64,000 bases of DNA, from positions 3,383,314-3,447,313 of the forward strand of contig CAHIKZ030005495.1 of the NCBI GenBank assembly GCA_903632075.3. Reading direction: 5' to 3'. The notes beneath the pieces are model-generated. The model saw only the letters and a program-made list of their open reading frames with translations. It was not told where the DNA came from and did not search any database. The translations under genes and the position numbers were made by a program. Within the stretch, counting starts at the first letter, position 1; each line of letters starts with the position of its first letter. Of the stretch, positions 32,850-43,779 are shown piece after piece. The stretch comes from Acanthosepion pharaonis. Taxonomy: Eukaryota; Mollusca; Cephalopoda; Sepiida; Sepiidae.

Positions 32850-33830
32850 TTGGTGCTCTCAAATGAACGCTACTTTCAAATATCCAGTATAGGCATCCTA
32901 TCCAATTCTGTTTTTCACAGTCAGTTTTTAATTTTATTTTTGCCAATCACCACTAAAAACTTTTCTCAGACTTGCGGGAAAAGCTGTTACCATTTATCTG
33001 TGGAAGGGAATTATGGCTGAGGAAGTTGTGGGAGAATGAAAATTAAATAATAAATAAAATAAATAATAATTAAAAAAATAAATAATTTAATTTTCCCATA
33101 ATGCAAATGGAAACCAAAAAAAAAGGTTTCCAGTCATATGCAAAATTTGTGACCCCCATTTCCAGAAAGGAGATCATCTGGGTGTTTGATACTTTTGAAT
33201 CATTGGATTCGGACATGTTTTGCAGGAAAGGAAATTCAGTCACCCTCTCTCAACATCATGTTGACTTGAGGTCGACCGCTCTCTTACATCTGAATTTAGT
33301 ACACACATGTGCATCAATAAAAACTGACCCTTAATTTTCCAACCAAGTTTTTGTGTTATTTATTGTGGTCTAATGACATTACCATCTTTTGATATTGGAC
33401 GAAAAACCAAATACCAACCCGCTACAGAGTTATTGAATTTTTTTGTTGTGTTGCTGAAAGGAAAAAATTCTAAAGATGCCATAAGGCATATTGAATGTCA
33501 TCGCCTCATCTGATATGAAGTGTTTTGAAATTCATCAAAAGACATTCTCTTATGTATGAGTTCTGCATAATGCTCTTTAATGTACAAAGATAACGTTTAC
33601 TTTGAAACCTAAGACATTAATTATTTAGGCTTTCTATGAAAATCAATATAGTTAAATCAATATAGTTAAATTTATTTAGGCTTGCTATGAAAATCAATAT
33701 AGTTTGCATGCAGTGTGAACTCGTCTCTCTTTTGAATACTTCTCATTTCTGTTCCATAGTTTCTGGGGTTAAAAGTAACAATTCTCGATTATTCTGTCTT
33801 TGTGATACAGCATAGCGTTTCTGAATATTT
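32850..33830. other. No gene seen
   Basis: A-rich (AATAA)n run at 33040-33090, then unassigned sequence. At 33625-33705 GGCTTTCTATGAAAATCAAT and GGCTTGCTATGAAAATCAAT mark a ~65-bp tandem duplication. Confidence 0.4.
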
Positions 33831-33834
33831 TTTT

Positions 33835-34165
33835 TAATCATTTTACCCCAAGCGAGACAATAAAGCCACTAACATGTACAGGGTTACTGAGTGTGAAAGA
33901 ATATAAGAAAAACATTGTTAAGCAGCAAGACCAATAAAAAAACGAAAAACAGGAATTAAAAAGATTGTTGATAATGATTGACATTGCATTTAAAGTTTTG
34001 AAGATTAAACTTGACTGGAAAGCAAAACCCTGGAAGAGAGTTCCTCAAGCAGGGAGTGCACAAAAAAAAACTGTTACCATAGAACTTACAGTTACATCTA
34101 GCCAATTCGACTGTATATCAATGAGACCTTCATGTTAATCTAGTACTGCACTTAAATTCTAGATA
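33835..34165 (-). pseudogene. Jockey-like LINE 3' end, part 1
   Basis: In reverse it gives the LINE tail (TTACCCCAAGCGAGACAATA on +) and the region coding for CNCKFY and WNSL words seen in the 27.8-kb copy. It continues as part 2 after a gap of ~640 bp of unrelated sequence. Confidence 0.6.
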
Positions 34166-34804
34166 TCATTGTGAAGAGTGGTATTTATTCTGCTATGTAC
34201 AGAAATGTGGCACAAGGCCAAAATGGGGAATGGAGAAAAGGACGGTCTTGTTCTGTCTTAACGTTAAACTTAGCTAGCCACAAACACTGACCCAAACGTA
34301 CAACAATATTGATAACACCACCATATTCTTACTTACCTTTCTTACTACATTCACCATAATACCTCATTGTCTCTATGAAAGTCCTAACAAAGCCCCATAT
34401 ATACAATTCATTGTTTTGGGGTGGTGGGAGGAATAAAACAACAAATTTAAAAATCTAACCCCAATGAATATTTACAAAAATGTACAAAACTATTTATAAG
34501 AAACTAAACAAAATAATAATAGTAATAACACCCTCCCCTCCCTCCACACCACAATCCCTAAATGTGATAGAAACATCAGTTAACCGGACAAAATCAATGC
34601 GGGATTTTAATAATATAAAACTTTCATTCATCCCAAGCATTTACTCAAACACACACTCATTCAGGCACAACAACAAATGGAAAAATCACACCCGAAACAA
34701 ATGGTGTCCTGCATCTACCAGAAAACTAACATCACTGACCACCTAACAAGGGAGGGGATGGAGAATTAAACAAAAGAAAAATGGGGACAGAAATAGAAGA
34801 AGCC
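34166..34804. other. Unidentified insertion within a LINE
   Basis: The LINE is colinear on both sides, so these ~640 bp are probably an inserted element. It holds ATGTGGCACAAGGCC at about 34205, shared with LTR family A. I could not define ends or a target-site duplication. A C-rich, A-rich centre has no coding motif. Confidence 0.4.
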
Positions 34805-34950
34805 AATAAGCATACCATAACAAAGAGCTCATCTAAACAATTACCATGAAAGTATTCATAGAAAAAGCACAAGGAAGTTACTTTAAAATGGTGGGAGAAT
34901 GAATGAAGCCGAGATGCCAGGTCAGAACCAATAATATTGCTGATTCTTCT
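34805..34950 (-). pseudogene. Jockey-like LINE, part 2
   Basis: AAAGAGCTCATCTAAACAAT, a TATTCATAGAAAAAGC segment and GAGATGCCAGGTCAG correspond in reverse to the KYFHG...LASRL region. Confidence 0.55.
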
Positions 34951-35590
34951 TTGGATTTTAAAAAGAATCTCTAGGAGCTATGTGTGGCAGCCATATTCTA
35001 AGCATTGGCAAATGGTAGACTCATAGATATGTAAGATAGATTCTAGAGAAAAAATTGTCTAGCATGACACAATGGATTCAGTATAGTCTTTCCACTTCAT
35101 GTCAGCTGAGAACATTATCCCTATATAGTGCAATGATTCACTCTTCTGGAGGTCAGCATCAGCCATGCTGATGGAAGGCAGAAAGGGGTCTCTCCAATGA
35201 TTATAAATGTTCATCATGTTCATGTTTTATACCCTTACAACATCATTCAGTAACCCTCTACCTTGAGTGGCTCTTGGGCTTTGGGTGAAACAGCAGTGTA
35301 AAAATAATTAAAACACCCATTGAGAAATAAACAATCTACTTAATGTTATGTTATGAGACTGGCTTGTTGTCACATGTTCTTGATGCAGGATGAACTCATG
35401 CTCTTATTAAAGAGTGCAAGACAGAGACAGGGAATTGAAATATCGGAATAATCTTGCTTGTCACTGTTTCTATATTCTATGGCAGTGATGATGATTGTCA
35501 CAGGGGATCCCCTAACGTTCACATATTATTATTGGAAATGAATTAAAAGCTTTGAAGAGAAAAGATCACACGCCGAGGAAAAATAAATAA
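34951..35590. other. No gene seen
   Basis: Unassigned DNA. Near 35155-35185 CAGCATCAGCCATGCTGATG and GGCAGAAAGG, inverted relative to 29810 and 43370, indicate another copy of a short dispersed repeat. Confidence 0.35.
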
Positions 35591-35599
35591 AAAGAAAAT

Positions 35600-36078
35600 A
35601 ATCGCAAGATCAATTCTCTTTGCAACTTGGATTATTTTTAATCAGCATTTCGATTTTGTCATTATCAATGAATGCAGGTCAGCTGGGATATTCTCAGTGT
35701 CCCTGATCAAAAAATTGCCACTTCTGAATAAGTGGCAATCTGAAGGTGATGGGTTAGGTGAATATCGCAGGTATAATATGAGATCCCAATTAAGCTGTAG
35801 AAATTTTTGCTGAACTTGAGATCTGGCATTATCCTAATGGAAGATGACACCCTTCCAATTGACCAGTTGCAAGTGCTTTTCATCAATTTCTGCCTTTAAT
35901 TGGTCCAGTTAAAAATTCAATGTCTGATTTTTGCTGACAGGGCTTGTAATATGCTATGTCCTTCCAATTCCATCAAGACCTTTTTTGCTTCACATTGTTG
36001 TAAAAAAAAAAAACACTTTATCACCAGTGATTGTTCTTTTTCTAAAATGGTTCATTTTTGTTTCTACATTTAAGCAGA
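35600..36078 (-). pseudogene. Mariner transposase relic (Hsmar1-like)
   Basis: The minus strand yields, with frameshifts, KRTITGDKVFF, YNNVKQKRS, LVNWKGVIFH, DNARSQVQQKFLQLNWD and YSPNPSPSDCHLFRS. These are the central and C-terminal catalytic regions of Hsmar1/SETMAR-type mariners (the HQDNARPH and PPYSPDLAPSDYHLF motifs). Multiple stops are present. Confidence 0.7.
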
Positions 36079-36079
36079 G

Positions 36080-36365
36080 AATAATGATTTACTGATAAAA
36101 ATCTTACTATTTAACACATAGCTGGGGAAGGGAGCGAAGAGGTGAATCCATACCTTTCCCAAAGGTATTTGCATGTAAGTGAGTATAACAAACCCAAATG
36201 GAATTGGAACTCTGCTCTCTGATTTCCAATAGTGCACTGTTATACATTACACCACCTCAACATCCAAGCGTACAGCACTTGGTATTCTCAAAATGTTATC
36301 CATTTAAATACTAACCAGGCTTGACATTGCTTAACTTTGGTGATCTGATGAAAACTGGTATACAT
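36080..36365 (-). mobile_element. 5S/tRNA composite SINE (5' truncated head)
   Basis: On the minus strand: 5S-like AGATCACCAAAGTTAAGCAA, TGTCAAGCCTGG, then AATACCAAGTGCTG, a tRNA-like module with GAGAGCAGAGTTCCAATTCC, and the body ACCTTTGGGAAAGGTATGG. It sits between two mariner fragments. Confidence 0.7.
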
Positions 36366-36545
36366 CAGTTTTTGAAGATACAGACCTGCTTTTGGAGTAG
36401 TTAATGGTAGCACATTTAAATTTTCCCAGAACATTTTTAGCTCCACATTATTGTAAACAAACCACTTTTCATCACTAGTGATTGTTCTTTTCACAAATGG
36501 GTTATTATTTGTTTTTTTGTTTTTTTTTTTCATTTAAACAAAGAA
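36366..36545 (-). pseudogene. Second mariner transposase fragment
   Basis: An open stretch reads NPFVKRTITSDEKWFVYNNV then TTPKAGLYLQKLM, the region around the first catalytic Asp of Hsmar1-like mariners. It overlaps in content with the relic at 35600-36078, so it is either a separate copy or a local duplication. Confidence 0.65.
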
Positions 36546-36589
36546 TTGGAGATGGAAATGCACTCCATTAAACTTTTTTCCATTGACTA

Positions 36590-36835
36590 TCAAAATTTTT
36601 AAATTGAAATTTTAAATTTAAATTTTTAAATTTAAATTTAACTTTTTAAACTGGTCTTTTTAATGCCTCAAACATTTCTTAAAATTTAAAAGGTAGGTAA
36701 GGAGAGACCTTCCTATATTTTCTATATTTATACAATTATATTCTATATTTTATACAATTATGAAATTCTGAATATGAAGGTATTTATCCCTTGATCTCAA
36801 GGAGGTCAAAGGTAATTAAGTAAACCCAGTTAACT
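36590..36835. other. AT-rich filler
   Basis: Self-complementary AAATTTAAATTT runs at 36595-36650 and a short TATACAATTATxTTCTATATTT duplication at 36720-36760. Nothing else was recognised. Confidence 0.4.
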
Positions 36836-36839
36836 ATAT

Positions 36840-37320
36840 TTTCTGTAAATTATTGACATTTGGATAATGTCCTCATCTTTGTTGTTATTTATCACAATGT
36901 TTCAGCTGTTGGGTCCTGCAGCTTCTTCAGGTGTCAGTCTAACAAGATATCCCTAAGCATCTGTCTACATTTCTGAGATGAGGGATTTACATTATTTACA
37001 TTGTTCGGACTGTTGTCCCCATCTTTAATGCCATAGTCCTAATGTTTATGCCGTTGTATGCTCCAGCCTTCTTCAGGTGTTTGGAATTTCAAATTGAACC
37101 CTATATTTCATCCACCGAGGCAGATTGTTCTAGTTCCACGTGCCAGATGCCTTAGTTATCTCCCTTTAATAATCTACCCCCTGTACATTAAATAATGGCT
37201 TCAGTTCAATTTTCCATGAAGATTATTTGGATCGACAGGCACCTGAAGAAGGCCAGAGGATATAACAGTTGAAACATTATGATATAACAAAGATGAGGAA
37301 GTTAGTCTGAATGTGAATAA
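36840..37320. repeat. Penelope-associated hammerhead-like repeat cluster
   Basis: Three copies. One on the minus strand at 36893-36940 has CTGAAGA (36930-36924), a perfect stem II AGCTG/CAGCT and GAAAC (36903-36899). One at about 36985-37085 (minus) is decayed at GAAAC. A plus-strand copy has CTGAAGA (37243-37249) and GAAAC (37271-37275). All share the GGACTGTTGTCCCCATCTTT-type flank. Confidence 0.5.
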
Positions 37321-37499
37321 TATAGAGAACCTAATGTGATACATACGTGGAAGAGTTTGAGTCGTAAATTTACTACAATAAGAAATTAACAACAATGACT
37401 AATAATAAAATAAAACAATTATAACAATATGCAGTGACTAAAAGTTATGTGACGTACAAAAGATTTGTTCTTACCAGAGTTCTTATTGGGCCGAATTAT

Positions 37500-37560
37500 T
37501 GATTGATTCATTTTTTTATGGTCTATCAGCCCTTTGCAGGTTATTTAAAGCCAGAAAATA
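37500..37560 (-). mobile_element. SINE 3'-tail remnant
   Basis: TTATGGTCTATCAGCCCTTT then GCAGGTTATTTAAAGCC is the exact reverse of the shared SINE tail. The SINE body continues to the right into the 37560-37625 region. Confidence 0.6.
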
Positions 37561-37623
37561 GTGAGGGATTGTAAGAAGTTTTTAGAGATAATAATCATTT
37601 ACTGATACAAGTTCCACTATTTA

Positions 37624-38030
37624 ACCCATTGGAGGCACGGTGGAGTAATGGATAGCAGCTTGGATTGAGGAATCGGAGAGCCGAGTTCAAATTCCAGTTG
37701 AATCCATTACATTCACTTACATGCTAATACCCTTGGGAAAGGTATGAATCCTCTTTCTTCTCCTTCCAGCTATGGGTAAATAGTAGGACAGACTGGGTTC
37801 TATAGCCTTGGATGGCAACTGGTCTAGGAGAAGGAAAACTCTGAATTCAAAACCTGCTCTTAGAGGAGGGTGAATGGAGTCTCTCTGAGCCTTGGTTGGC
37901 AATCCATTTAGTGATGGTGTCACGATAAAAACACCCTTGATAGCCCTAGCGAAGCATCAAGAATTCAGCTATTTGACAAGATTATGAACTACACCAATCA
38001 AAGTATTGGTGAGTTCAATCTCGGCTGAAG
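37624..38030 (+). mobile_element. tRNA-derived SINE, near full length
   Basis: GGCACGGTGGAGTAATGGAT (A-box region), GAATCGGAGAGCCGAGTTC with B box GTTCAAATTCC, CACTTACATGCTAATACCC, GGGAAAGGTATGAATCCTC, GCTATGGGTAAATAGTAGG and CTGGGTTCTATAGCC. This is the best-preserved family-1 head in the window. Confidence 0.82.
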
Positions 38031-38039
38031 CCGCAAGAT

Positions 38040-38320
38040 GATGATGATTTAACCCATAATCAATGGGGGGAGAAGAGGTGAATTCATACCTTTCCTGAGG
38101 GTATTTGTGTAAAAATGAATATAGAAAAACTCGACTGAAATTGGAACTCTGATTTCCAATTGCAAGTCATTATACATAACACCTTGGCAAATTTAAGCTT
38201 ATAGTAGCAGTACCTGGTATTCCCAAAATATCACTCTTCTAGGTATTGACCAGGCTTGATATTGCTTAACTTAGGTGATCTGATGAGAACTGGTATTTCA
38301 ACATGATATGGCCATAAGTC
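38040..38320 (-). mobile_element. 5S/tRNA composite SINE with complete 5S-like head
   Basis: The 5S-like part spans 38320-38194 on the minus strand: GACTTATGGCCATATCATG, TCAGATCACCTAAGTTAAGC, AAGCCTGGTCAATACCTAGA, GGGAATACCAGGTACTG. These follow 5S rRNA order (GGCCATACC, CTGATCTCGGAAGCTAAGCA, GCCTGGTTAGTACTTGGATG). A tRNA-like module and SINE body follow. Confidence 0.75.
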
Positions 38321-38462
38321 TTACTCCCAATAAGAGATGTATCAACACTAATAATATAAAATAGAACAATTATAACAATATATTGCAATAAACGTTACAT
38401 GGTGGACATAAGATTTGTTCTTACAGTAGATCTTATTAGGCATAATAAGGAATTAACAACAA

Positions 38463-39680
38463 TCAAACCATATAATAATTATCAATGTGTATTTATTTAT
38501 ACATTTCCTGTCCCATTTGTAGTGGGAAAAGAGGTAAATCAACTTTATTTAGTAAATTTATGAGTGATTATTTCTGTTAGTCCTTTTAATAATTTATACA
38601 AATAAAATATTTATCTGCATTTAAAAAAAATTACTTCCTGAGCAAAATGAACGATTTAATTAATCAGTTCCTTTACTCTTGGGTTTCTTAAATTGTAGTC
38701 TTATTTGTTCAAGCCTTTCATGTGAGGCACTCAGATACCTTTTTCTATTAAGTGATCTTCTTGCTTCAACTTGATCTTGAAATAGACCAAGGGTTGGCAA
38801 CCTACGGCCCGTGGGCTGGATCCAGCCCGCGAAGGCATTTTGACCGGCCCGTGAGCCTGATTACCAATGACTCTATTTTTAACATGAGAAACGAGGCTTT
38901 CGAATTAGACTATCTGCCAATTATCTTTCATGAGACTTATTTTACCAAGTTGCATTGCCTACGTTTAATATCAAATAATGGATACATATTTGTTATGACC
39001 CTTGGCTACATTAAAAGATAACAGAAGCGAAAGGGCGATAAAGTGAAAGAGGCCAGGGAGGGACTGACATGCGAGGTAGCAGAAATCTAAAGACAGTTAA
39101 ACATACGCCGCATTATACATACATGCCTCATGAATGTGTGGATGATACCGCATGTGTACGTACGTAAGTGTATATGTTTGCAACTATTTGTACTCGTATG
39201 CATTGGGTATATGTGCTTCGTTTTTGTTTGATGTGTGTGTGTGGTTCGTTTGTGGAACAATTTTCAATAACAGTTTCAAACCTACACGTCATAATTTCAT
39301 CCATTTCATTTTGGTTGATTTTTTCACTTTGAAGTATTTTGACGTTCCTTGAGGAAAAGTAATTTTTGTTAGTTGTTTTTTAATTTTAGATTTTCTTTTG
39401 TTTTTTTTTCTGATTTCTCAATGTTTATTTTCATTATGGTTTTAAATATTTAGGTTGACAGGAGTCTGCATATGTAATTTTCCTTAATTTTTCATTAATG
39501 GCCTTCGTCCGGTCTGCGACCCGTCATTATAACACGATCCGGTCCGCGACCCATCATTATAACACGATCCGGTCCGCGGGGTTGAATGAGTTGCCGACCC
39601 CTGAAATAGACTTTGTCATTGCTAATCTTTTTCTTCAAATTGTGTGTTGGCTTAACTTTACATTAATGGCTTCATGTTTT
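38463..39680 (+). repeat. Dispersed repeat R, copy 2, split by hAT element
   Basis: Matches 22010-22330 up to CTTGATCTTG and resumes with TTTGTCATTGCTAATCTTTT beyond the hAT element. It is a clean host copy for that insertion. Confidence 0.75.
38788..39603. mobile_element. Non-autonomous hAT element with 8-bp duplication AAATAGAC
   Basis: Left end CAAGGGTTGGCAACCTACGG, right end (reverse complement) CAGGGGTCGGCAACTCATTC, flanked by perfect AAATAGAC at 38780-38787 and 39604-39611. Eight-bp duplications and CAGGG.T.GGCAAC termini define hAT elements. Near the right end a 30-bp unit (GATCCGGTCCGCGACC, ATTATAACAC) is repeated about three times from 39506. It is 816 bp with no transposase. Confidence 0.88.
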
Positions 39681-40045
39681 TTTCTCCATCCAGCCTTGGG
39701 TTGAATAGAAGTGTTCAGACTCTACTACTCACTTTAATTGGGGTTTGGCAAAAGGGGCCATCAGTACAAGTATTACCAGGATCACATCAAGGCCATTTTG
39801 GTGACCTCTTCAAAGCACTGAAGTAAAGTTGGTCCAGCAGGTTGAGAAATACCATCAAAAACATCACCGGCAGAATCCTTTCTGTATTGCCAACCCAAGG
39901 TCTTCCCATGAGACCTATTTGCGGAAAATTGTGTTGTGGGTGTAATCAGCCACACCCATCCATCATGATGGAAATGGGTTGAATCTGAAAAGACAGGCTA
40001 CAATGATGACAAGAACTTCTACATCTTTTTTCATATTCTATTTAT
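39681..40045. other. No gene seen
   Basis: Unassigned sequence. A SINE-tail remnant in reverse (ACCAACTCTTTGTGGCTTAT) follows at about 40055-40105. Confidence 0.35.
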
Positions 40046-40622
40046 TTTGTTTTTACAGTTTACCAACTCTTTGTGGCTTATTTAAACCCGAAACATAATT
40101 TCTGTGAGTGAATACAATTTCTTGAGTGTAACTAATATTTCCATCCTTCAAATCTATAAATCAACCATTCGCCCTTGCATGGAATACTGTTGCCATATAT
40201 GGTCTGATGTCCATGCTGTTCATCTTAAGGATAGAGATGGATATGCAATGTGATTGGCCCTGATCTGGCATCTCGTCTACAGTCGCTCTCTCACAGACAT
40301 GTCATTGCCTCCCTCTGTCTTTTCTACAAATAATTTCACATTAACTGCTCCGACAAGTTACTTTCGCTAGTTCCCAGACAGCATGAATTTAAACGTGCTA
40401 CTAGAATGGTCCCACCCTTTCACTGTCAAAACAGTTAAATGTAGCCGTCTCTTCTACTCCAATAGTTTCATGTCTTGCACTTCCCGTCTGTGCAATTCCC
40501 TTCCTATTACTTGTTTCCCTGATAGCTATAATCTCCAACTATTCAAATGTAATGTCAATTGACATCTCCAGATATCTTGATCTAATTCCCCGTCCTCCGC
40601 TTTATCATTTCCTCTATCACGC

Positions 40623-41337
40623 TGTTACGAGTATGCATTTCTATAACAAGACAGTCTCAATAAGGTTAAAATTTATAGTAAGGGATTCTACTGAGTCTTA
40701 CCTGTTAATACAAAAAAAGTTTTCTTTCATGAAGTAGATATAAAATAGAGAAATTTGAAATAGAACATTTGGAAGATTCTAGATCATTCTAGTATATTTG
40801 AGAAGAATCTAGATGATTCAAGAAACATCTAGAAATATGCAAATTAGGTGTTAGCCCCTATAAAAATGGGATTTTGGAAAAGGGTTGTCAGTTGGTGAAA
40901 ATAAATTGCTGTCAGTATCAACTCCGGCTTTTAATTTAAGGATTATTATATCCAGCCGAAAGAATCTCTATAAAAAGTTGCCGACCAACAAAAACCCAAA
41001 AGAAAATTTCATGGAACAAATTTGGTAAATAGAATTTTGACTAATTTTCATTGACCAAACTAAAAATTTATATTTATTTACACACCTTTGTGGATTTCCA
41101 AATATAGCACTAAGATTACTTCACTAGCCCTAAAGTGATAAAGATATTTGACTCACCTTCTTCCTCCCTCGTAACACTTTGCCAGTAACTCTGTGTTTTC
41201 TGTTTTGTAGGCCACAATTGTTTATCTTGTATATATTTTATGTTGTGTTTTAGTAAATTAAATATTCGTTTGTGATTTAGCTCTGTGTTGTGGTAAATCA
41301 TTTTTTTTTCCTTTGTTACAATTATCAACACGTAACA
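40623..41337 (+). mobile_element. Solo LTR, family B, copy 2 (ACGC duplication), HSE-bearing
   Basis: TGTTACGAGTATGC to TATCAACACGTAACA, flanked by ACGC (40619-40622, 41338-41341). It is the inverted counterpart of 31545-32310 but lacks that copy's 80-bp duplication. An HSE-like array at 40770-40835, an octamer at 40837-40844 and TATAAAAA at 40859-40866 are in fixed order. Length 715 bp, no internal region. Confidence 0.85.
40770..40866 (+). promoter_or_regulatory. Heat-shock-element array, octamer and TATA box in LTR B copy 2
   Basis: GGAAGATTCTAGATCATTC at 40771-40789 gives alternating GAA/TTC pentamers, and TTCAAGAA at 40817-40824 is a perfect TTCnnGAA. A third site is mutated (TTTGAGAA near 40797) where copy 1 has TTCGAGAA. 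ATGCAAAT and TATAAAAA follow at 15-40 bp. Confidence 0.55.
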
Positions 41338-41439
41338 ACGCCTCTTTACTCTTGCTCCCATTCTCTGTAACCCCTTGCGTACTAGTGGCATCCCACCTTG
41401 CTTGAGGTGAAATGCTTTGAAAAAAAAAAGTTCTATTTA

Positions 41440-41690
41440 ACCCATATGGGTATTTGTGCATAAGTGAATGAGCCCAACTGATGGCTTCCAAAGAACCAAA
41501 TGATTTAAACAAAATCTGCTCCCCACTCTTGTATGGATGTCATTCATGGTGTCCAACTCACTTGGAAATGTTCAAATTATTCTCGATATGCAATTGTTTT
41601 TTCAGATCAATGTATAAAAATGCTTTCAAGTGAATGCATCCTCTTGGTTTTAAAGAAGACGATTCTTCAGCAGACCCTATAGATTGATAC
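41440..41690. other. No gene seen
   Basis: Short SINE-like words (TTTAACCCATATGGGTATTT, GTGCATAAGTGAATGAGCCC) suggest a heavily decayed SINE. The rest is unassigned. Confidence 0.35.
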
Positions 41691-41885
41691 TGCAAAATCA
41701 CGAAGAACTTTATCAAATAACAAACATCTCAACATTTGAAGACTTCCAACAGCAGCAACAACTAAATTGGGTAGCACATGTAACTAGAAGGAAAAATAAT
41801 GGTATAATCAAGACTTACATTCTATATGACTGTAAACAAACGGTTTGGAAGGGAACAGACCCCTATTGGAGATGCACGCATAAAT
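41690..41885 (+). mobile_element. LINE C-terminal fragment (QQQQL family)
   Basis: Encodes LYQITNISTFEDFQQQQQLN then WVAHVTRRKNN, matching the segment after the RT relic at 58.4 kb and the piece at 1.9-2.1 kb. Only the C-terminal ~60 residues are seen. Confidence 0.55.
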
Positions 41886-41889
41886 AACC

Positions 41890-42275
41890 TGGGTTGACTC
41901 AACCTGGAGATACTGTCATAACAGTACTGATCATCATGGTATCATGAGGCCCATCAGAGATTACTGCAGAGTCTAGAAACCATTCACAAGATGCCAATAC
42001 AATAGATGCAATATTATACACCTGCTGATAGGATAGCCTCCTTCGAAGTTACTCAAAGGTTTGGATCCCTATCAAGCAGATAATGCCAAAACCCCAAAAA
42101 CGTTTACCTCCAGCACCCTTATTGAGGGGGCAAATAACCCAGGAAAGATTCAGTCGATATACTCAGAGTGTATGTTTCATCTACTTAAAGGTCAGGGCAA
42201 CAGAACACCTCCTTGGTTCAGAAACATTGTATCAGTCAGAGATCTAGGATACCAAGGCAAGTTCACTCATATGCA
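41890..42275. other. No gene seen
   Basis: Complex but unassigned. The stretch 42060-42280 is unusually non-repetitive and open in one frame (73 codons), with no recognisable motif. Confidence 0.3.
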
Positions 42276-42278
42276 TGA

Positions 42279-42965
42279 CTAGCAGTAGCCCGGGGATGTA
42301 ACAGTAAGAAATAGATCAAGTATCGACCATCATAAAGACTGAAAAATAAAATTGACAAAGATTATTGTTTAAGGTTGATAGACACGCATGTCTTAATTAG
42401 TTTTTTTTTTTTGTTTTGTTTTTTTTACGAATTGGTCAAACCAATACTCAAACAAAAACATTGTTTTCAATCGTTATGAGTCTATCGATTGAATAGAATT
42501 TTATTATAAACAGTTGTCTTGTAAATGGAATTTTTAAAGCATTCTGAATGTAAAAATAAAGAAAAAAGTGTGCAAGAAAATAAGAAACACTACCTGCCAA
42601 AAAAAAGTGAAGTTTTGTTGAAATCGGTTGAAAAATGTAGGAAATCGGATCCCATATATAAAGGAACACACACACACACACACACACAAACAACCTGGGT
42701 TTTTATAATAAGTATAACTCGATATGCGTTGTCCCCCTTTCATTCTTGCGATGCCTCTTAATCGTGTTTTCAAATTGATTTTGTGCAAAAACAATTGCGT
42801 TTTCCAATTTTTGGCGCTGTCAGAACCACCACAAGGTAATTTTCCATAGTCCTGGGAAGTTTTGTTGAAATCGGTTGAAAAATGTAGGAAATCCAATTCA
42901 ATATATAAACGTACAGACACACACACACACATACACACAACCTGGGTTTTATAATAAGTATGATG
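42279..42965 (+). mobile_element. Dispersed repeat F, copy 1
   Basis: Starts CTAGCAGTAGCCCGGGGATG and ends with CCTGGGTTTTATAATAAGTA. Inside, a block GAAGTTTTGTTGAAATCGGT, TGAAAAATGTAGGAAATC plus an (AC)n tract occurs twice (about 42609-42715 and 42860-42965). Nearly the whole unit recurs at 60446-61145. Non-autonomous; class uncertain. Confidence 0.65.
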
Positions 42966-43775
42966 AATAAAAGACTCATTCGGGGAGGGAGAGGGTAACA
43001 AAGGTTGCTTGGGGTGCATGTGAATCCCCCCGCCCTCATTTGAGTTAGTATCAGGTGTATATTTGTTAGGAGGGATTCTATTTGAGAGAGAGAGAGAGAG
43101 AAAACTCCTATATGTTCAAGACAGTGACAACAGTGGATATTAAAAGACTATTTTCCTATTTTCCAGTAAATGAATGCTAAAAGTGTCCTGTATAGAAACA
43201 GCTAATTTCACTCTTACCATTTGATCAATGTAAGTTGCAGTCGGTGAAAGAAGAAATTAACGGAAATGATGTATTAGATTGTTCGTAAAATAATGTCCAA
43301 TTTTAGAATAAATATTTTCAGTTCAAAACAAAACTGCTCTCTTGTCTGAGTGATCTGTTTTTGACTCCTGTCAGCATGGCTGATGCTAACCTCCCAGAGA
43401 GTGTGCCTTCTTAGACTGTTTTTCTGCTGATATGAAGTAGAAAGAACTTGATTGTTACTTCACCTCTTCATATTAATGCAACATCCTAATGAATGGAATT
43501 TAAAAGAAAAGGAAAAACAAAGACCTTTTATGTTATTATATATGGATGTGTATTTAACTTGCTGGTAACACTGGTTCCTGCTTCTTTATTGAAATATTTC
43601 TCTATTTCTGGAATGGAAAAATGAAGACCATTTGCTAATATCAGGTGTTAGAAGTAGATTCTATTGTTTATTGGAAAGGATTTTTGAAAATCATTGTTAA
43701 ATTATTGAAGAAATTAAAGATCTTATGAAAACACTTGTACATCTATTAAATTGCAAATTCTGAAAATTTGTAATG
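42966..43775. other. No gene seen
   Basis: A (GA)n run at 43084-43101 and the dispersed word near 43362-43395 (CCTGTCAGCATGGCTGATGC) shared with 29815. No other structure. Confidence 0.35.
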
Positions 43776-43779
43776 AGAT

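Larger units (their letters stand above)
40140..41435 (+). pseudogene. Jockey-like LINE 3' end, split by solo LTR B
   Basis: Part 1 (40140-40622) encodes shifted pieces of the RT C-terminus (EYCCHIWSD, ASRLQSLSHRHV, LCNSLPITCFPDSYN) and part 2 (from 41338) is the 3' UTR (CTCTGTAACCCCTTGCG, A-run). The halves join at the duplicated ACGC of the LTR. Confidence 0.7.

Noticed and set aside
39152..39352. A hydrophobic, Cys-rich 66-codon frame inside 38788-39603
   Set aside because: It is inside a non-autonomous hAT element; there is no splice evidence and no family resemblance.
42534..43039. A 161-codon minus-strand frame with CVCVCV runs
   Set aside because: It spans the (AC)n tracts of dispersed repeat F, and its equivalents are open in the second copy at 60.7-61.0 kb for the same reason.
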